In this document: positions 13,101 to 22,509 of the stretch, piece by piece | How positions within the stretch are numbered: position 1 is the first letter of the stretch | How the letters are laid out: every line of letters begins with the position of its first letter | Assembly: GCF_964340395.1 (NCBI RefSeq) | Contig: NC_135552.1 | Coordinates: forward strand, 9,719,494-9,783,493 | Reading direction: 5' to 3' | Length of the DNA stretch: 64,000 nt | Source: Glandiceps talaboti | Lineage: Eukaryota > Hemichordata > Enteropneusta > Spengelidae | The notes under the pieces: model-generated | The model's database searches: none | What the model was told of the DNA's origin: nothing | Seen by the model: the letters and a program-made list of their open reading frames with translations, nothing else | Position numbers and translations under genes: made by a program

Positions 13101-14084
13101 GATTGATCAATCAATTGATTGATTATTATTTGGTTGAATGATTAATCAATTGAATGATCAATCTTTGTGGTGCAATATGACTTATTTTATGTTGGATATT
13201 GATCAATTCACTCATTGAGTTTTGTGGCGATATAAAACTCACTATAATTCTGCCAATGCATTTTTGGAGACAAATGTTGACACGTAGGAGATTTTGAGGT
13301 AGTCTACAAAGATATTATGATGAGACGACGCATCGATTAGCTGAACAATCTAGACTGCATCATTATTTTCGACATGTTTTGATGCGTTTTAAGAGTCACA
13401 GTTCAAGATCAGACGCCTTCTTACTATCCATGATTGCTTGTGTTACTTCTGATGACCAGTTCACTCCTCTTGTTGCAGCCATGTTTGCAAATGACTATCT
13501 TAAATTCTTAGTCGCTAGGCTCATGGGTCACTTTGACAATGGTAACAAGGTCAACATATACTGTAGGTGACGGTGTCATCTGAGACAAGGTATGCTTTCA
13601 CACTGCCTTTAGCACCTTCTTCAACTGTTTGTCGAGTGTGATAATCTCCCAGAAGATGAGAGATAAAGCAAACTGTTAATGTGAGTGATCTCTCGCCAAT
13701 TATGAAATTAATGGTGTTTTAATTTAGATCAGAGGAGAAGAATGGATATGGCATCTTTGTTTAGTCAATAAAGAGAGAATTACATACAACTGAAAGACAG
13801 AAAAGTAGATAGGAAAAGAGAACTAAATGAGTGACTTGATCAATATCACACACAAAATAATTTTTATTGCACCACAAAAATTGATCATTCAATCGATCAA
13901 TCATTCAACCAAATAATAAATCAATCAATAAAACGATCGATCAGTCGATCTATGGATCAAACAATTACATATTCGTTGCCCCTGTGGTTAGTGTTAGAGT
14001 GTGAGTCACATGATAAATAATAATTGTCAATATTTTGTAGGGATGATGGACATATAGAGCCAGATGATGAAGATGCTGATGTTG
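10102..14084 (+). pseudogene. Intron-containing gene relic, unidentified protein family
   Basis: Candidate exons with consensus splice sites are 10102-10281, 11178-11297, 11816-11937, 12288-12414, 12877-12968 and 14041-14084. Exons 1 and 2 join in frame: IDRWKALKEANSLQFHW, VAEFLLDW, then YYDHQPSKGRVLAEGKDTSQ. Exon 3 continues KSGRTVPQTSTQQLVTEVKV, then needs a 1-nt frame change to reach QMLGQMSGPDVSKFLSMESD. Exon 4 gives GSIMSGINVLYQKSPVVVQ and a frame change to VHLTATSSQAQAQSE. Exon 5 gives VSLKHAESNDLEESDEEDSD. Exon 6 gives DDGHIEPDDEDADV. The only start codon in context (ATGGCAGAC) is out of frame with the conserved exon-1 reading, so at least four frame breaks are needed. I recall similar W..LKE...FA.FLL proteins as multi-copy unnamed invertebrate genes. 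Function unknown. Confidence 0.55.
13096..13960. mobile_element. TIR element (~0.87 kb), non-autonomous
   Basis: The left end (from 13096: ATTTATCGATTGATCAATCA, on to GGTTGAATGATTAATC and TTGTGGTGCAATA) is repeated inverted at 13862-13960. The inverted ends are about 90 bp and imperfect. The interior has no recognisable protein. It sits in an intron of the gene relic. Confidence 0.65.
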
Positions 14085-14648
14085 GTAAGTGACAATAAAG
14101 ATGAAAGTCTTGACAATACTAATAACACAAGTCAAGTTCAAGGAATTCAACATGTTCAAAGTGATGAGGACAAAGATTCTTTGCTCAGTGATACTATGTG
14201 CCTTGTGTATCTGAAGCAGTTACTCAGCTCAAGCCAGAGTTTCCTTGGTGTGCACAGTAGCTGACTGCAATGGTGAAATCAATATTCTAATGGATTCGTT
14301 GGTTCTGCCTTATACTTGAAGTGGGTGAGTATATTGGAGGAATGACAACCATGTAATATTCATGGTGGTCTATATTTCAATCACCGATATGATGTTGACT
14401 TGGGTTTTGATACTACACCATCCTAATATACTGGAGTGCTTTAAGAAATTGAAAGGTATGAATGAAACCTATCACATTCTCAATATGTGTATAGGACAGA
14501 TACCAATGATCAAAGTGTACATACTTTTGGCATTTTACGAATCTTTGTTAGAACCATGGAAATGAATGTATTTTTGAAAAAGATCACAAGTGGTTTTGTT
14601 TCAGTTTTGAAAGCAGAATTCCTATTGAGGTACATCAGGCACTGTACT
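14085..14648 (+). other. Continuation of gene relic, degraded
   Basis: An open stretch reads DNKDESLDNTNNTSQVQGIQ, then SDEDKDSLLSDTMCLVYLKQ, and after a frame change CTVADCNGEINI and SNGFVGSALYLKW before a gtgagt donor near 14325. The acidic, serine-rich composition matches the preceding exons, so this is probably the same broken gene. The large DNA transposon begins at 14655. Confidence 0.4.
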
Positions 14649-14654
14649 CTATTC
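14649..14654. repeat. Target-site duplication, left (CTATTC)
   Basis: CTATTC immediately precedes the left terminus TATGGGGGCCC. An identical CTATTC follows the right terminus at 25618. Confidence 0.8.
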
Positions 14655-15380
14655 TATGGGGGCCCGTTCTGGTCACAATTATGTAACGTGCTAGAATTAA
14701 TATAATGTAGTCTAGAATTAATTTTCATAATGAATTTTATGCACTCCTTGAATTAATTAAATGTGTTTTGATTAATTTTATGCACTGTAATTAATTTTAT
14801 GTATTCCTTGAATTAATTAAATGTGTTTCCAATTAATTTTATATAATGTATTCCTTGAATTAATTAAATGTGTTTCCGATTAATTTTATATACTGGTCTT
14901 AATTTTATGTAGTCTAGAATTAATTTTATGCATTCCTGAAATTAATTTCATGTTGTCTAGTATTAATTTTATGTATGTGCTGAATTAATTTTGTGTATGT
15001 CCTGAAATAATTTTGTGTATGTGCTGAATTATTTTTGTGTATGTGCCGAATTAATTTTGTGTATGTGTCGAATTAATTTTGTGTACGTGTCGAATTAATT
15101 TTATGTATGTGTCGAATTAATTTTGTGTATGTGCCGAATTAATTTTGTGAATGTGTCGAATTAATTTTGTGTATGTGCCGAATTAATTTTGTGTATGTGT
15201 CGAATTAATTTTGTGATGTGTCGAATTAATTTTGGCCCTACAATCCTTTGCGCGAATTAATTTTGGCCCTACAATCCTTTGCTCGAGATTTCTTATTCAA
15301 AATGGCGGCCCGCAGTGGTGCTCGGCGGCTTGTCATTCGAGAAAGAAATGAAGGAGGATTCTACCAATTTTTGCTAAATC
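14655..15380. repeat. Left terminal inverted repeat with subterminal 22-bp array
   Basis: Starts TATGGGGGCCCGTTCTGG. Next come AT-rich subterminal blocks (GAATTAATTAAATGTGTTT), then from about 14960 to 15240 a head-to-tail array of a ~22-bp unit, GAATTAATTTTGTGTATGTG plus two bases. The inverted repeat continues through the integrase start codon at 15302 and about 22 codons of its coding sequence, up to GGAGGATTCTACCAA near 15370, where similarity with the right end stops. Confidence 0.85.
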
Positions 15381-16855
15381 TGAAATCAGTTGTTCAAGTT
15401 TTTCTGTCTCCCCTGAATTTAGGATCGACAGACGATCTATACGAAGTTAAGTTCCGAATGTTTGATGCCTCAGGGACTTTGGCTTTGCTTTTGGATGACT
15501 TAGGGAGAGGAGGGCCCAATCCAACGGGACTACCTTCCCATATTATACAAGTAGCAGTGCAGAGTTTACATCAATCTTTGACTTATTTGAGCAACATGCT
15601 ATCAGCTGAGATAGAACTAAGGGAAAATTCTGGTTGCTGTAGCTTGGATACTTATCCATTTGCTACAGCCGTAACATCAATACAACTTGGACCTGGACGA
15701 CGGCGCTTGGAAATTTCAAAAGACCAATTGGAACACTTGCGTTCCCTCTTCTTCCCATGGCAGAAAATTGCTGATATGCTTCAAGTTAGTGTTTCGACTA
15801 TTCAACGAAGACGAAAGGAATTTGGTTTGAGTGAAACGTTTGAAGGTTACTCAGATATAACGGACGATGAATTAGATGCAATTCACGGTACCATAACAGG
15901 AAACGGTACTGAAGGCCCTCTAACCCCCAATATTGGAAGGAGGCGGTTCATTGGTGCACTGAGAAGCCGTGGCTTACGTATTCAAAGATGGAGGGTAACT
16001 GAATGCTTGCGTCGAGTGGACCCCGTTGGCACTGCTTTGCGTTGGAGGATGACAATACACCGTAGAAAGTATTACGTACCAACTCCCAACAGCCTCTGGC
16101 ATATAGACTCTGCACATAAGCTGATTAGGTACAAGCTGATTACACATGTTTGTATCGATGGCAAGACAAGATTACTTATATATGTTTCCTGTTGCAACAA
16201 TAACACTGCTGATACAGTCCTCAATTTGTTCACAAATGGGGTTAAACAATGGGGACTGCCATCACGTGTTCGGTCAGACTGTGGCATGGAAAACCTTTAT
16301 GTGGGTCAATATATGATAGAGCATCGTGGGGCAGGCAGAGGAAGCATTATCACTGGCTCCTCGGTTCATAACTCTAGAGTAGAGCGAGCTCATCGTGACA
16401 TTTACTTGGGTGTATTGGCATTTTATGCCCGTATATTTGTAGCAATGGAAGATGATGGCATCCTTGATATACTAGATGATGTTCATCTATATTGTCTCCA
16501 CTATGTGTATATCCCCAGAATCAATAGATCACTAGAGGAATTCATCGGCCAGATGAATAATCACCCTGTTTCAAGTGAAAGAAACCAGTCACCTTTACAA
16601 ATGTGGGAAAAGGGAATGCTTGAGAATATGCATTCTGGACACACTGCCTTGACACCCACAGAGATTGAGGAATATGGAGTAGATCCAGAGGGTGTTCTAT
16701 CTGTGGAAGATGATGACTACCAGGTCAATGTTTTTCCTCCTGCATTTGACTTATCTGATGAACAGTTGAATCTTATGCCATGCCCACTGCAAAATGATGA
16801 GAACTATGGGATAAATCTGTTCTTGCAATGTGTAGAGTTGGTTAACAATTTCTAA
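15302..16855 (+). CDS. DDE integrase/transposase of the transposon, copy 1
   Basis: A 517-residue intronless protein. The ATG at 15302 lies in an AAAATGGCGGC context. An upstream in-frame extension exists only from a non-ATG codon, so I use this ATG. Order: a helical N-terminal region; a helix-turn-helix at about residues 153-177 (WQKIADMLQVSVSTIQRRRK), probably end binding; then an rve-type catalytic core. Catalytic residues are Asp269 (WHIDSAHK), Asp326 (RSDCGMEN) and Glu361 (NSRVERAHRD), giving a D-D34-E spacing as in retroviral and IS3-type integrases. The C-terminal part (YIPRINRSLEEFIGQMNNHP) is typical of eukaryotic integrase-core proteins. All three acidic residues are present and the frame is intact, so it may be active. 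Its product presumably binds the 22-bp subterminal repeats (inference). Confidence 0.92.
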   Translation: MAARSGARRLVIRERNEGGFYQFLLNLKSVVQVFLSPLNLGSTDDLYEVKFRMFDASGTLALLLDDLGRGGPNPTGLPSHIIQVAVQSLHQSLTYLSNMLSAEIELRENSGCCSLDTYPFATAVTSIQLGPGRRRLEISKDQLEHLRSLFFPWQKIADMLQVSVSTIQRRRKEFGLSETFEGYSDITDDELDAIHGTITGNGTEGPLTPNIGRRRFIGALRSRGLRIQRWRVTECLRRVDPVGTALRWRMTIHRRKYYVPTPNSLWHIDSAHKLIRYKLITHVCIDGKTRLLIYVSCCNNNTADTVLNLFTNGVKQWGLPSRVRSDCGMENLYVGQYMIEHRGAGRGSIITGSSVHNSRVERAHRDIYLGVLAFYARIFVAMEDDGILDILDDVHLYCLHYVYIPRINRSLEEFIGQMNNHPVSSERNQSPLQMWEKGMLENMHSGHTALTPTEIEEYGVDPEGVLSVEDDDYQVNVFPPAFDLSDEQLNLMPCPLQNDENYGINLFLQCVELVNNF

Positions 16856-17500
16856 ACCATTGTATTGCATTGAGATACTTACCAATATGAGTTTTTGCAG
16901 TAGCTGGGGTATTGCATTTCGTGTTCGAAATTTTTTTGTAAATGTCAACATGAAGAACTTCTTTTTCATGTGGCAAGCAATTAGACTTTTTTGGAAACCT
17001 TTCTACTTTCTACAGGCTTTTGACTGTCAAATCTGAGCCTGATGAGTCACCATTTTGTTTAATATTATTTTTTTTATATTTTTTATATTTTTATTTTTTT
17101 TGAAGTGTCAAGAGACTGGCCTCAATAGAATGTCACTGAGATTCATATATTTGGTTGAGACAATTCTATGGTTGTATCTCTGTTATCAACATTATGCCAA
17201 AGACATATCCCTCAAAGGGTTCGTAGTGTTGCAGTCAGCCATATAAGTGTCAAATAGTGCAGGATTTAAAAGATACCAGTAATATATTTCAGATCCACAC
17301 GTCCTGTCACTTTCAAGTTCTAATGCTTTACAAAGGGCTTTGAGCTGTTCTACCACATTTTATATAAGAGTATATAGATTATAATATGACATATATAGAG
17401 GGTTGCAGAGGGCCCCCCCCCCCCTCCTTTTTTTGGAGTTGAAGCAAAGTTGTGACTTATCAATCAATCAAGCATAGATTCTATACAGTATGGCTCTGTT
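16856..17500. other. 3' region of integrase gene, up to gap
   Basis: Non-coding sequence with a poly-T tract near 17062 and a poly-C run near 17411. It is repeated nearly identically at 19945-20587, and the poly-C run differs in length between the two copies. Confidence 0.7.
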
Positions 17501-17700
17501 NNNNNNNNNNNNNNNNNNNNNNNNNNNNNNNNNNNNNNNNNNNNNNNNNNNNNNNNNNNNNNNNNNNNNNNNNNNNNNNNNNNNNNNNNNNNNNNNNNNN
17601 NNNNNNNNNNNNNNNNNNNNNNNNNNNNNNNNNNNNNNNNNNNNNNNNNNNNNNNNNNNNNNNNNNNNNNNNNNNNNNNNNNNNNNNNNNNNNNNNNNNN
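17501..17700. other. Assembly gap (200 N)
   Basis: Exactly 200 N, the usual fixed-size placeholder for a gap of unknown length. Open frames through it are meaningless. Confidence 0.99.
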
Positions 17701-20587
17701 AGCAGAATTCCTATTGAGGTACATCAGGCACTGTACTCTATTCTATGGGGGCCCGTTCTGGTCACAATTATGTAACGTGCTAGAATTAATATAATGTAGT
17801 CTAGAATTAATTTTCATAATGAATTTTATGCACTCCTTGAATTAATTAAATGTGTTTTGATTAATTTTATGCACTGTAATTAATTTTATGTATTCCTTGA
17901 ATTAATTAAATGTGTTTCCGATTAATTTTATATAATGTATTCCTTGAATTAATTAAATGTGTTTCCGATTAATTTTATATACTGGTCTTAATTTTATGTA
18001 GTCTAGAATTAATTTTATGCATTCCTGAAATTAATTTCATGTTGTCTAGTATTAATTTTATGTATGTGCTGAATTAATTTTGTGTATGTCCTGAAATAAT
18101 TTTGTGTATGTGCTGAATTATTTTTGTGTATGTGCCGAATTAATTTTGTGTATGTGTCGAATTAATTTTGTGTACGTGTCGAATTAATTTTATGTATGTG
18201 TCGAATTAATTTTGTGTATGTGCCGAATTAATTTTGTGAATGTGTCGAATTAATTTTGTGTATGTGCCGAATTAATTTTGTGTATGTGTCGAATTAATTT
18301 TGTGATGTGTCGAATTAATTTTGGCCCTACAATCCTTTGCGCGAATTAATTTTGGCCCTACAATCCTTTGCTCGAGATTTCTTATTCAAAATGGCGGCCC
18401 GCAGTGGTGCTCGGCGGCTTGTCATTCGAGAAAGAAATGAAGGAGGATTCTACCAATTTTTGCTAAATCTGAAATCAGTTGTTCAAGTTTTTCTGTCTCC
18501 CCTGAATTTAGGATCGACAGACGATCTATACGAAGTTAAGTTCCGAATGTTTGATGCCTCAGGGACTTTGGCTTTGCTTTTGGATGACTTAGGGAGAGGA
18601 GGGCCCAATCCAACGGGACTACCTTCCCATATTATACAAGTAGCAGTGCAGAGTTTACATCAATCTTTGACTTATTTGAGCAACATGCTATCAGCTGAGA
18701 TAGAACTAAGGGAAAATTCTGGTTGCTGTAGCTTGGATACTTATCCATTTGCTACAGCCGTAACATCAATACAACTTGGACCTGGACGACGGCGCTTGGA
18801 AATTTCAAAAGACCAATTGGAACACTTGCGTTCCCTCTTCTTCCCATGGCAGAAAATTGCTGATATGCTTCAAGTTAGTGTTTCGACTATTCAACGAAGA
18901 CGAAAGGAATTTGGTTTGAGTGAAACGTTTGAAGGTTACTCAGATATAACGGACGATGAATTAGATGCAATTCACGGTACCATAACAGGAAACGGTACTG
19001 AAGGCCCTCTAACCCCCAATATTGGAAGGAGGCGGTTCATTGGTGCACTGAGAAGCCGTGGCTTACGTATTCAAAGATGGAGGGTAACTGAATGCTTGCG
19101 TCGAGTGGACCCCGTTGGCACTGCTTTGCGTTGGAGGATGACAATACACCGTAGAAAGTATTACGTACCAACTCCCAACAGCCTCTGGCATATAGACTCT
19201 GCACATAAGCTGATTAGGTACAAGCTGATTACACATGTTTGTATCGATGGCAAGACAAGATTACTTATATATGTTTCCTGTTGCAACAATAACACTGCTG
19301 ATACAGTCCTCAATTTGTTCACAAATGGGGTTAAACAATGGGGACTGCCATCACGTGTTCGGTCAGACTGTGGCATGGAAAACCTTTATGTGGGTCAATA
19401 TATGATAGAGCATCGTGGGGCAGGCAGAGGAAGCATTATCACTGGCTCCTCGGTTCATAACTCTAGAGTAGAGCGAGCTCATCGTGACATTTACTTGGGT
19501 GTATTGGCATTTTATGCCCGTATATTTGTAGCAATGGAAGATGATGGCATCCTTGATATACTAGATGATGTTCATCTATATTGTCTCCACTATGTGTATA
19601 TCCCCAGAATCAATAGATCACTAGAGGAATTCATCGGCCAGATGAATAATCACCCTGTTTCAAGTGAAAGAAACCAGTCACCTTTACAAATGTGGGAAAA
19701 GGGAATGCTTGAGAATATGCATTCTGGACACACTGCCTTGACACCCACAGAGATTGAGGAATATGGAGTAGATCCAGAGGGTGTTCTATCTGTGGAAGAT
19801 GATGACTACCAGGTCAATGTTTTTCCTCCTGCATTTGACTTATCTGATGAACAGTTGAATCTTATGCCATGCCCACTGCAAAATGATGAGAACTATGGGA
19901 TAAATCTGTTCTTGCAATGTGTAGAGTTGGTTAACAATTTCTAAACCATTGTATTGCATTGAGATACTTACCAATATGAGTTTTTGCAGTAGCTGGGGTA
20001 TTGCATTTCGTGTTCGAAATTTTTTTGTAAATGTCAACATGAAGAACTTCTTTTTCATGTGGCAAGCAATTAGACTTTTTTGGAAACCTTTCTACTTTCT
20101 ACAGGCTTTTGACTGTCAAATCTGAGCCTGATGAGTCACCATTTTGTTTAATATTATTTTTTTTATATTTTTTATATTTTTATTTTTTTTGAAGTGTCAA
20201 GAGACTGGCCTCAATAGAATGTCACTGAGATTCATATATTTGGTTGAGACAATTCTATGGTTGTATCTCTGTTATCAACATTATGCCAAAGACATATCCC
20301 TCAAAGGGTTCGTAGTGTTGCAGTCAGCCATATAAGTGTCAAATAGTGCAGGATTTAAAAGATACCAGTAATATATTTCAGATCCACACGTCCTGTCACT
20401 TTCAAGTTCTAATGCTTTACAAAGGGCTTTGAGCTGTTCTACCACATTTTATATAAGAGTATATAGATTATAATATGACATATATAGAGGGTTGCAGAGG
20501 CCCCCCCCCCCTCCTTTTTTTGGAGTTGAAGCAAAGTTGTGACTTATCAATCAATCAAGCATAGATTCTATACAGTATGGCTCTGTT
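17701..20587. repeat. Second copy of 14612-17500 (probable contig overlap)
   Basis: The sequence after the gap restarts at the equivalent of 14612. That includes about 37 bp of host flank and the CTATTC site before the transposon terminus. It then repeats the first copy up to the exact base where the first contig ends. The only differences I see are rare single bases (TTTCCAATT/TTTCCGATT near 14828/17917) and the poly-C length. Duplicated host flank argues against a second insertion. Confidence 0.85.
18391..19944 (+). CDS. DDE integrase/transposase, copy 2
   Basis: Encodes the same 517-residue protein as 15302-16855, with the HTH and the D-D34-E triad intact and no amino-acid difference found. 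This is the copy continuous with the rest of the transposon, so it is probably the real gene. The copy to the left is most likely the overlapping end of the previous contig. Confidence 0.9.
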   Translation: MAARSGARRLVIRERNEGGFYQFLLNLKSVVQVFLSPLNLGSTDDLYEVKFRMFDASGTLALLLDDLGRGGPNPTGLPSHIIQVAVQSLHQSLTYLSNMLSAEIELRENSGCCSLDTYPFATAVTSIQLGPGRRRLEISKDQLEHLRSLFFPWQKIADMLQVSVSTIQRRRKEFGLSETFEGYSDITDDELDAIHGTITGNGTEGPLTPNIGRRRFIGALRSRGLRIQRWRVTECLRRVDPVGTALRWRMTIHRRKYYVPTPNSLWHIDSAHKLIRYKLITHVCIDGKTRLLIYVSCCNNNTADTVLNLFTNGVKQWGLPSRVRSDCGMENLYVGQYMIEHRGAGRGSIITGSSVHNSRVERAHRDIYLGVLAFYARIFVAMEDDGILDILDDVHLYCLHYVYIPRINRSLEEFIGQMNNHPVSSERNQSPLQMWEKGMLENMHSGHTALTPTEIEEYGVDPEGVLSVEDDDYQVNVFPPAFDLSDEQLNLMPCPLQNDENYGINLFLQCVELVNNF

Positions 20588-20772
20588 CATGTTACCTTTT
20601 AGTATCCATTTAAAGATAACGTGTACTACTGTAGCACTCTTGAGAAGAGTTGACTAGTAATTTAGTTCCTCCATTGGCTATGTAATGGTAACATCCAATC
20701 AAACCTTGAATTAAACACATTTTAACCTCCTGTAAGGGAAGGTTTTGAAATACCAATATCTGTCCATATTGT

Positions 20773-20920
20773 GTATGTATGTATGTATGTATGTATGTTT
20801 GTGTGTGTGTACAATGTATGTGTGTGTGATTATGTATGTATGCGTGTGTACAATGTATGTATATGTATGTATGTACGTACGTACGTATGTATGTACGTAC
20901 GTACGTACGTACGTACATAC

Positions 20921-20951
<31 letters not shown>

Positions 20952-20972
20952 TGTATGTATGTATGTATGTAT
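20773..20972. repeat. (TGTA/CGTA)n microsatellite
   Basis: Tetranucleotide tract with an interspersed, self-complementary GTAC-rich core (20874-20918). Confidence 0.95.
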
Positions 20973-22140
20973 AAAATGGGTTGGCCTAGGGAATAATTAA
21001 CTGAAATCAGCAGTTGGTGTTTTTCTACTGAATATCTGGATATAAATATATATATAACTTTGTCTAAATACAGACTGATTGAGTTAATGGTTCCACCACA
21101 GATAAATGAATTGTAGGACAACCAGGGAGAGTGAATAGGGAGTGTTAAAAGAATTTCTCTCTGAGTCTGTGGATAGACTAGACATAAGCTATCCAATTGC
21201 CATTACCAGTGAGGGCGCCCTCACAATTCTAAAATGAACTTGTACTTTCTTTCCTCTGGGACTGCCTAAGAATGAGTACCCTAATTCTAAAGCCGTAAAA
21301 AATACTTTATTCCAATCAGCAAACATTTATGAAATGCAAAAGCAATACTCCACTGAATACAACACATTACTTTATTTTTTTTAAATATCAAAAAGGTTTC
21401 ACACTGAATTGGTGATATAGTTGTCAATATTGATAAGGTGGTGAGTTAATAACAATGAAACACTTTCCATTTGTGCTTTGCTGATGCTGTTTACACATTT
21501 GCTTTAACATCCTTCTAATTGAACTACCACTTTTCAATATTGTCTTTTATATTATACAGGCTGAACAAAACTAAAGAGTACATCCTGAGGTTCCCCTCAT
21601 AAAAAGTCTGTCTCATATGGGAAACATCTGTCATGTAATACAAAACGCCAAAATATTCTAATCTTTAATTGTACCGTCATCTTTGATTTGTATAAAATCA
21701 AATAATGGCCAACAGTAAAACTATCAAACATGAATTGAAAGGGAAGCAAAGGCCAACAAGTGTAACATTTATAACTGTATTCTCTAATAAATCCATTTAA
21801 CTATTAATACAACTGTTTTAGTGCAATGTGTGTATTGACCCAAAGGACTAAATAACACCCTTGTTTATTACTGAGAAGCTAAATGCACATGATTTAGTTC
21901 CTTTAACAATATCCCCTAAGTGTTCACCTGAGAAGTTGTGATTTTTTATCATGTTGTTGTACTGCATTTCAATGCATATTTTGTTTTTATGAATATATAT
22001 ATATATACATGATGAACGCATTGAGCGTGAAACTCAGAGTTACAACCAAGCACCTCAAGTTCCAACCAACCTACTTTGATTATTCCCGCCCTGCTTACCC
22101 AAGCATCGAGCACTCTATTCTACGAGTTTGATACTATTTA

Positions 22141-22270
<130 letters not shown>

Positions 22271-22509
22271 ATGTATATAGTCCTTGAAGCAAAATAAACA
22301 GACTGCTTTTGGGTAAAGGAACATCACACTTTTTCAGTTTTCAGCAAGTGCTTTTTCTTTGCACATGGTACTAGAATAATAAGTCATATGGCTTGCATAA
22401 TTAATACATACAACAAAATTAGTTCAATTATGTGTATTACTTGCATTCATTCATACATACATCAATCTGTCTTGTTTCTAGAGATATGTGATATAACTAC
22501 AATGCAAAA

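Noticed and set aside
15248-15301. Upstream in-frame extension of the integrase from position 15248
   Set aside because: It begins at a TTG codon inside the subterminal repeat. The first ATG in good context is at 15302 and the HTH/DDE core is unaffected.
17452-17775. Open frames across the N gap
   Set aside because: Composed of unknown bases; no biological meaning.
14617-20587. Two independent transposon insertions in tandem
   Set aside because: The second copy repeats host flank and the TSD too, and lies at an N gap, so contig overlap is simpler.
20711-21196. 161-residue frame on the minus strand over the TGTA/CGTA tract
   Set aside because: Mostly Tyr-Ile-His-Thr repeats from a microsatellite.
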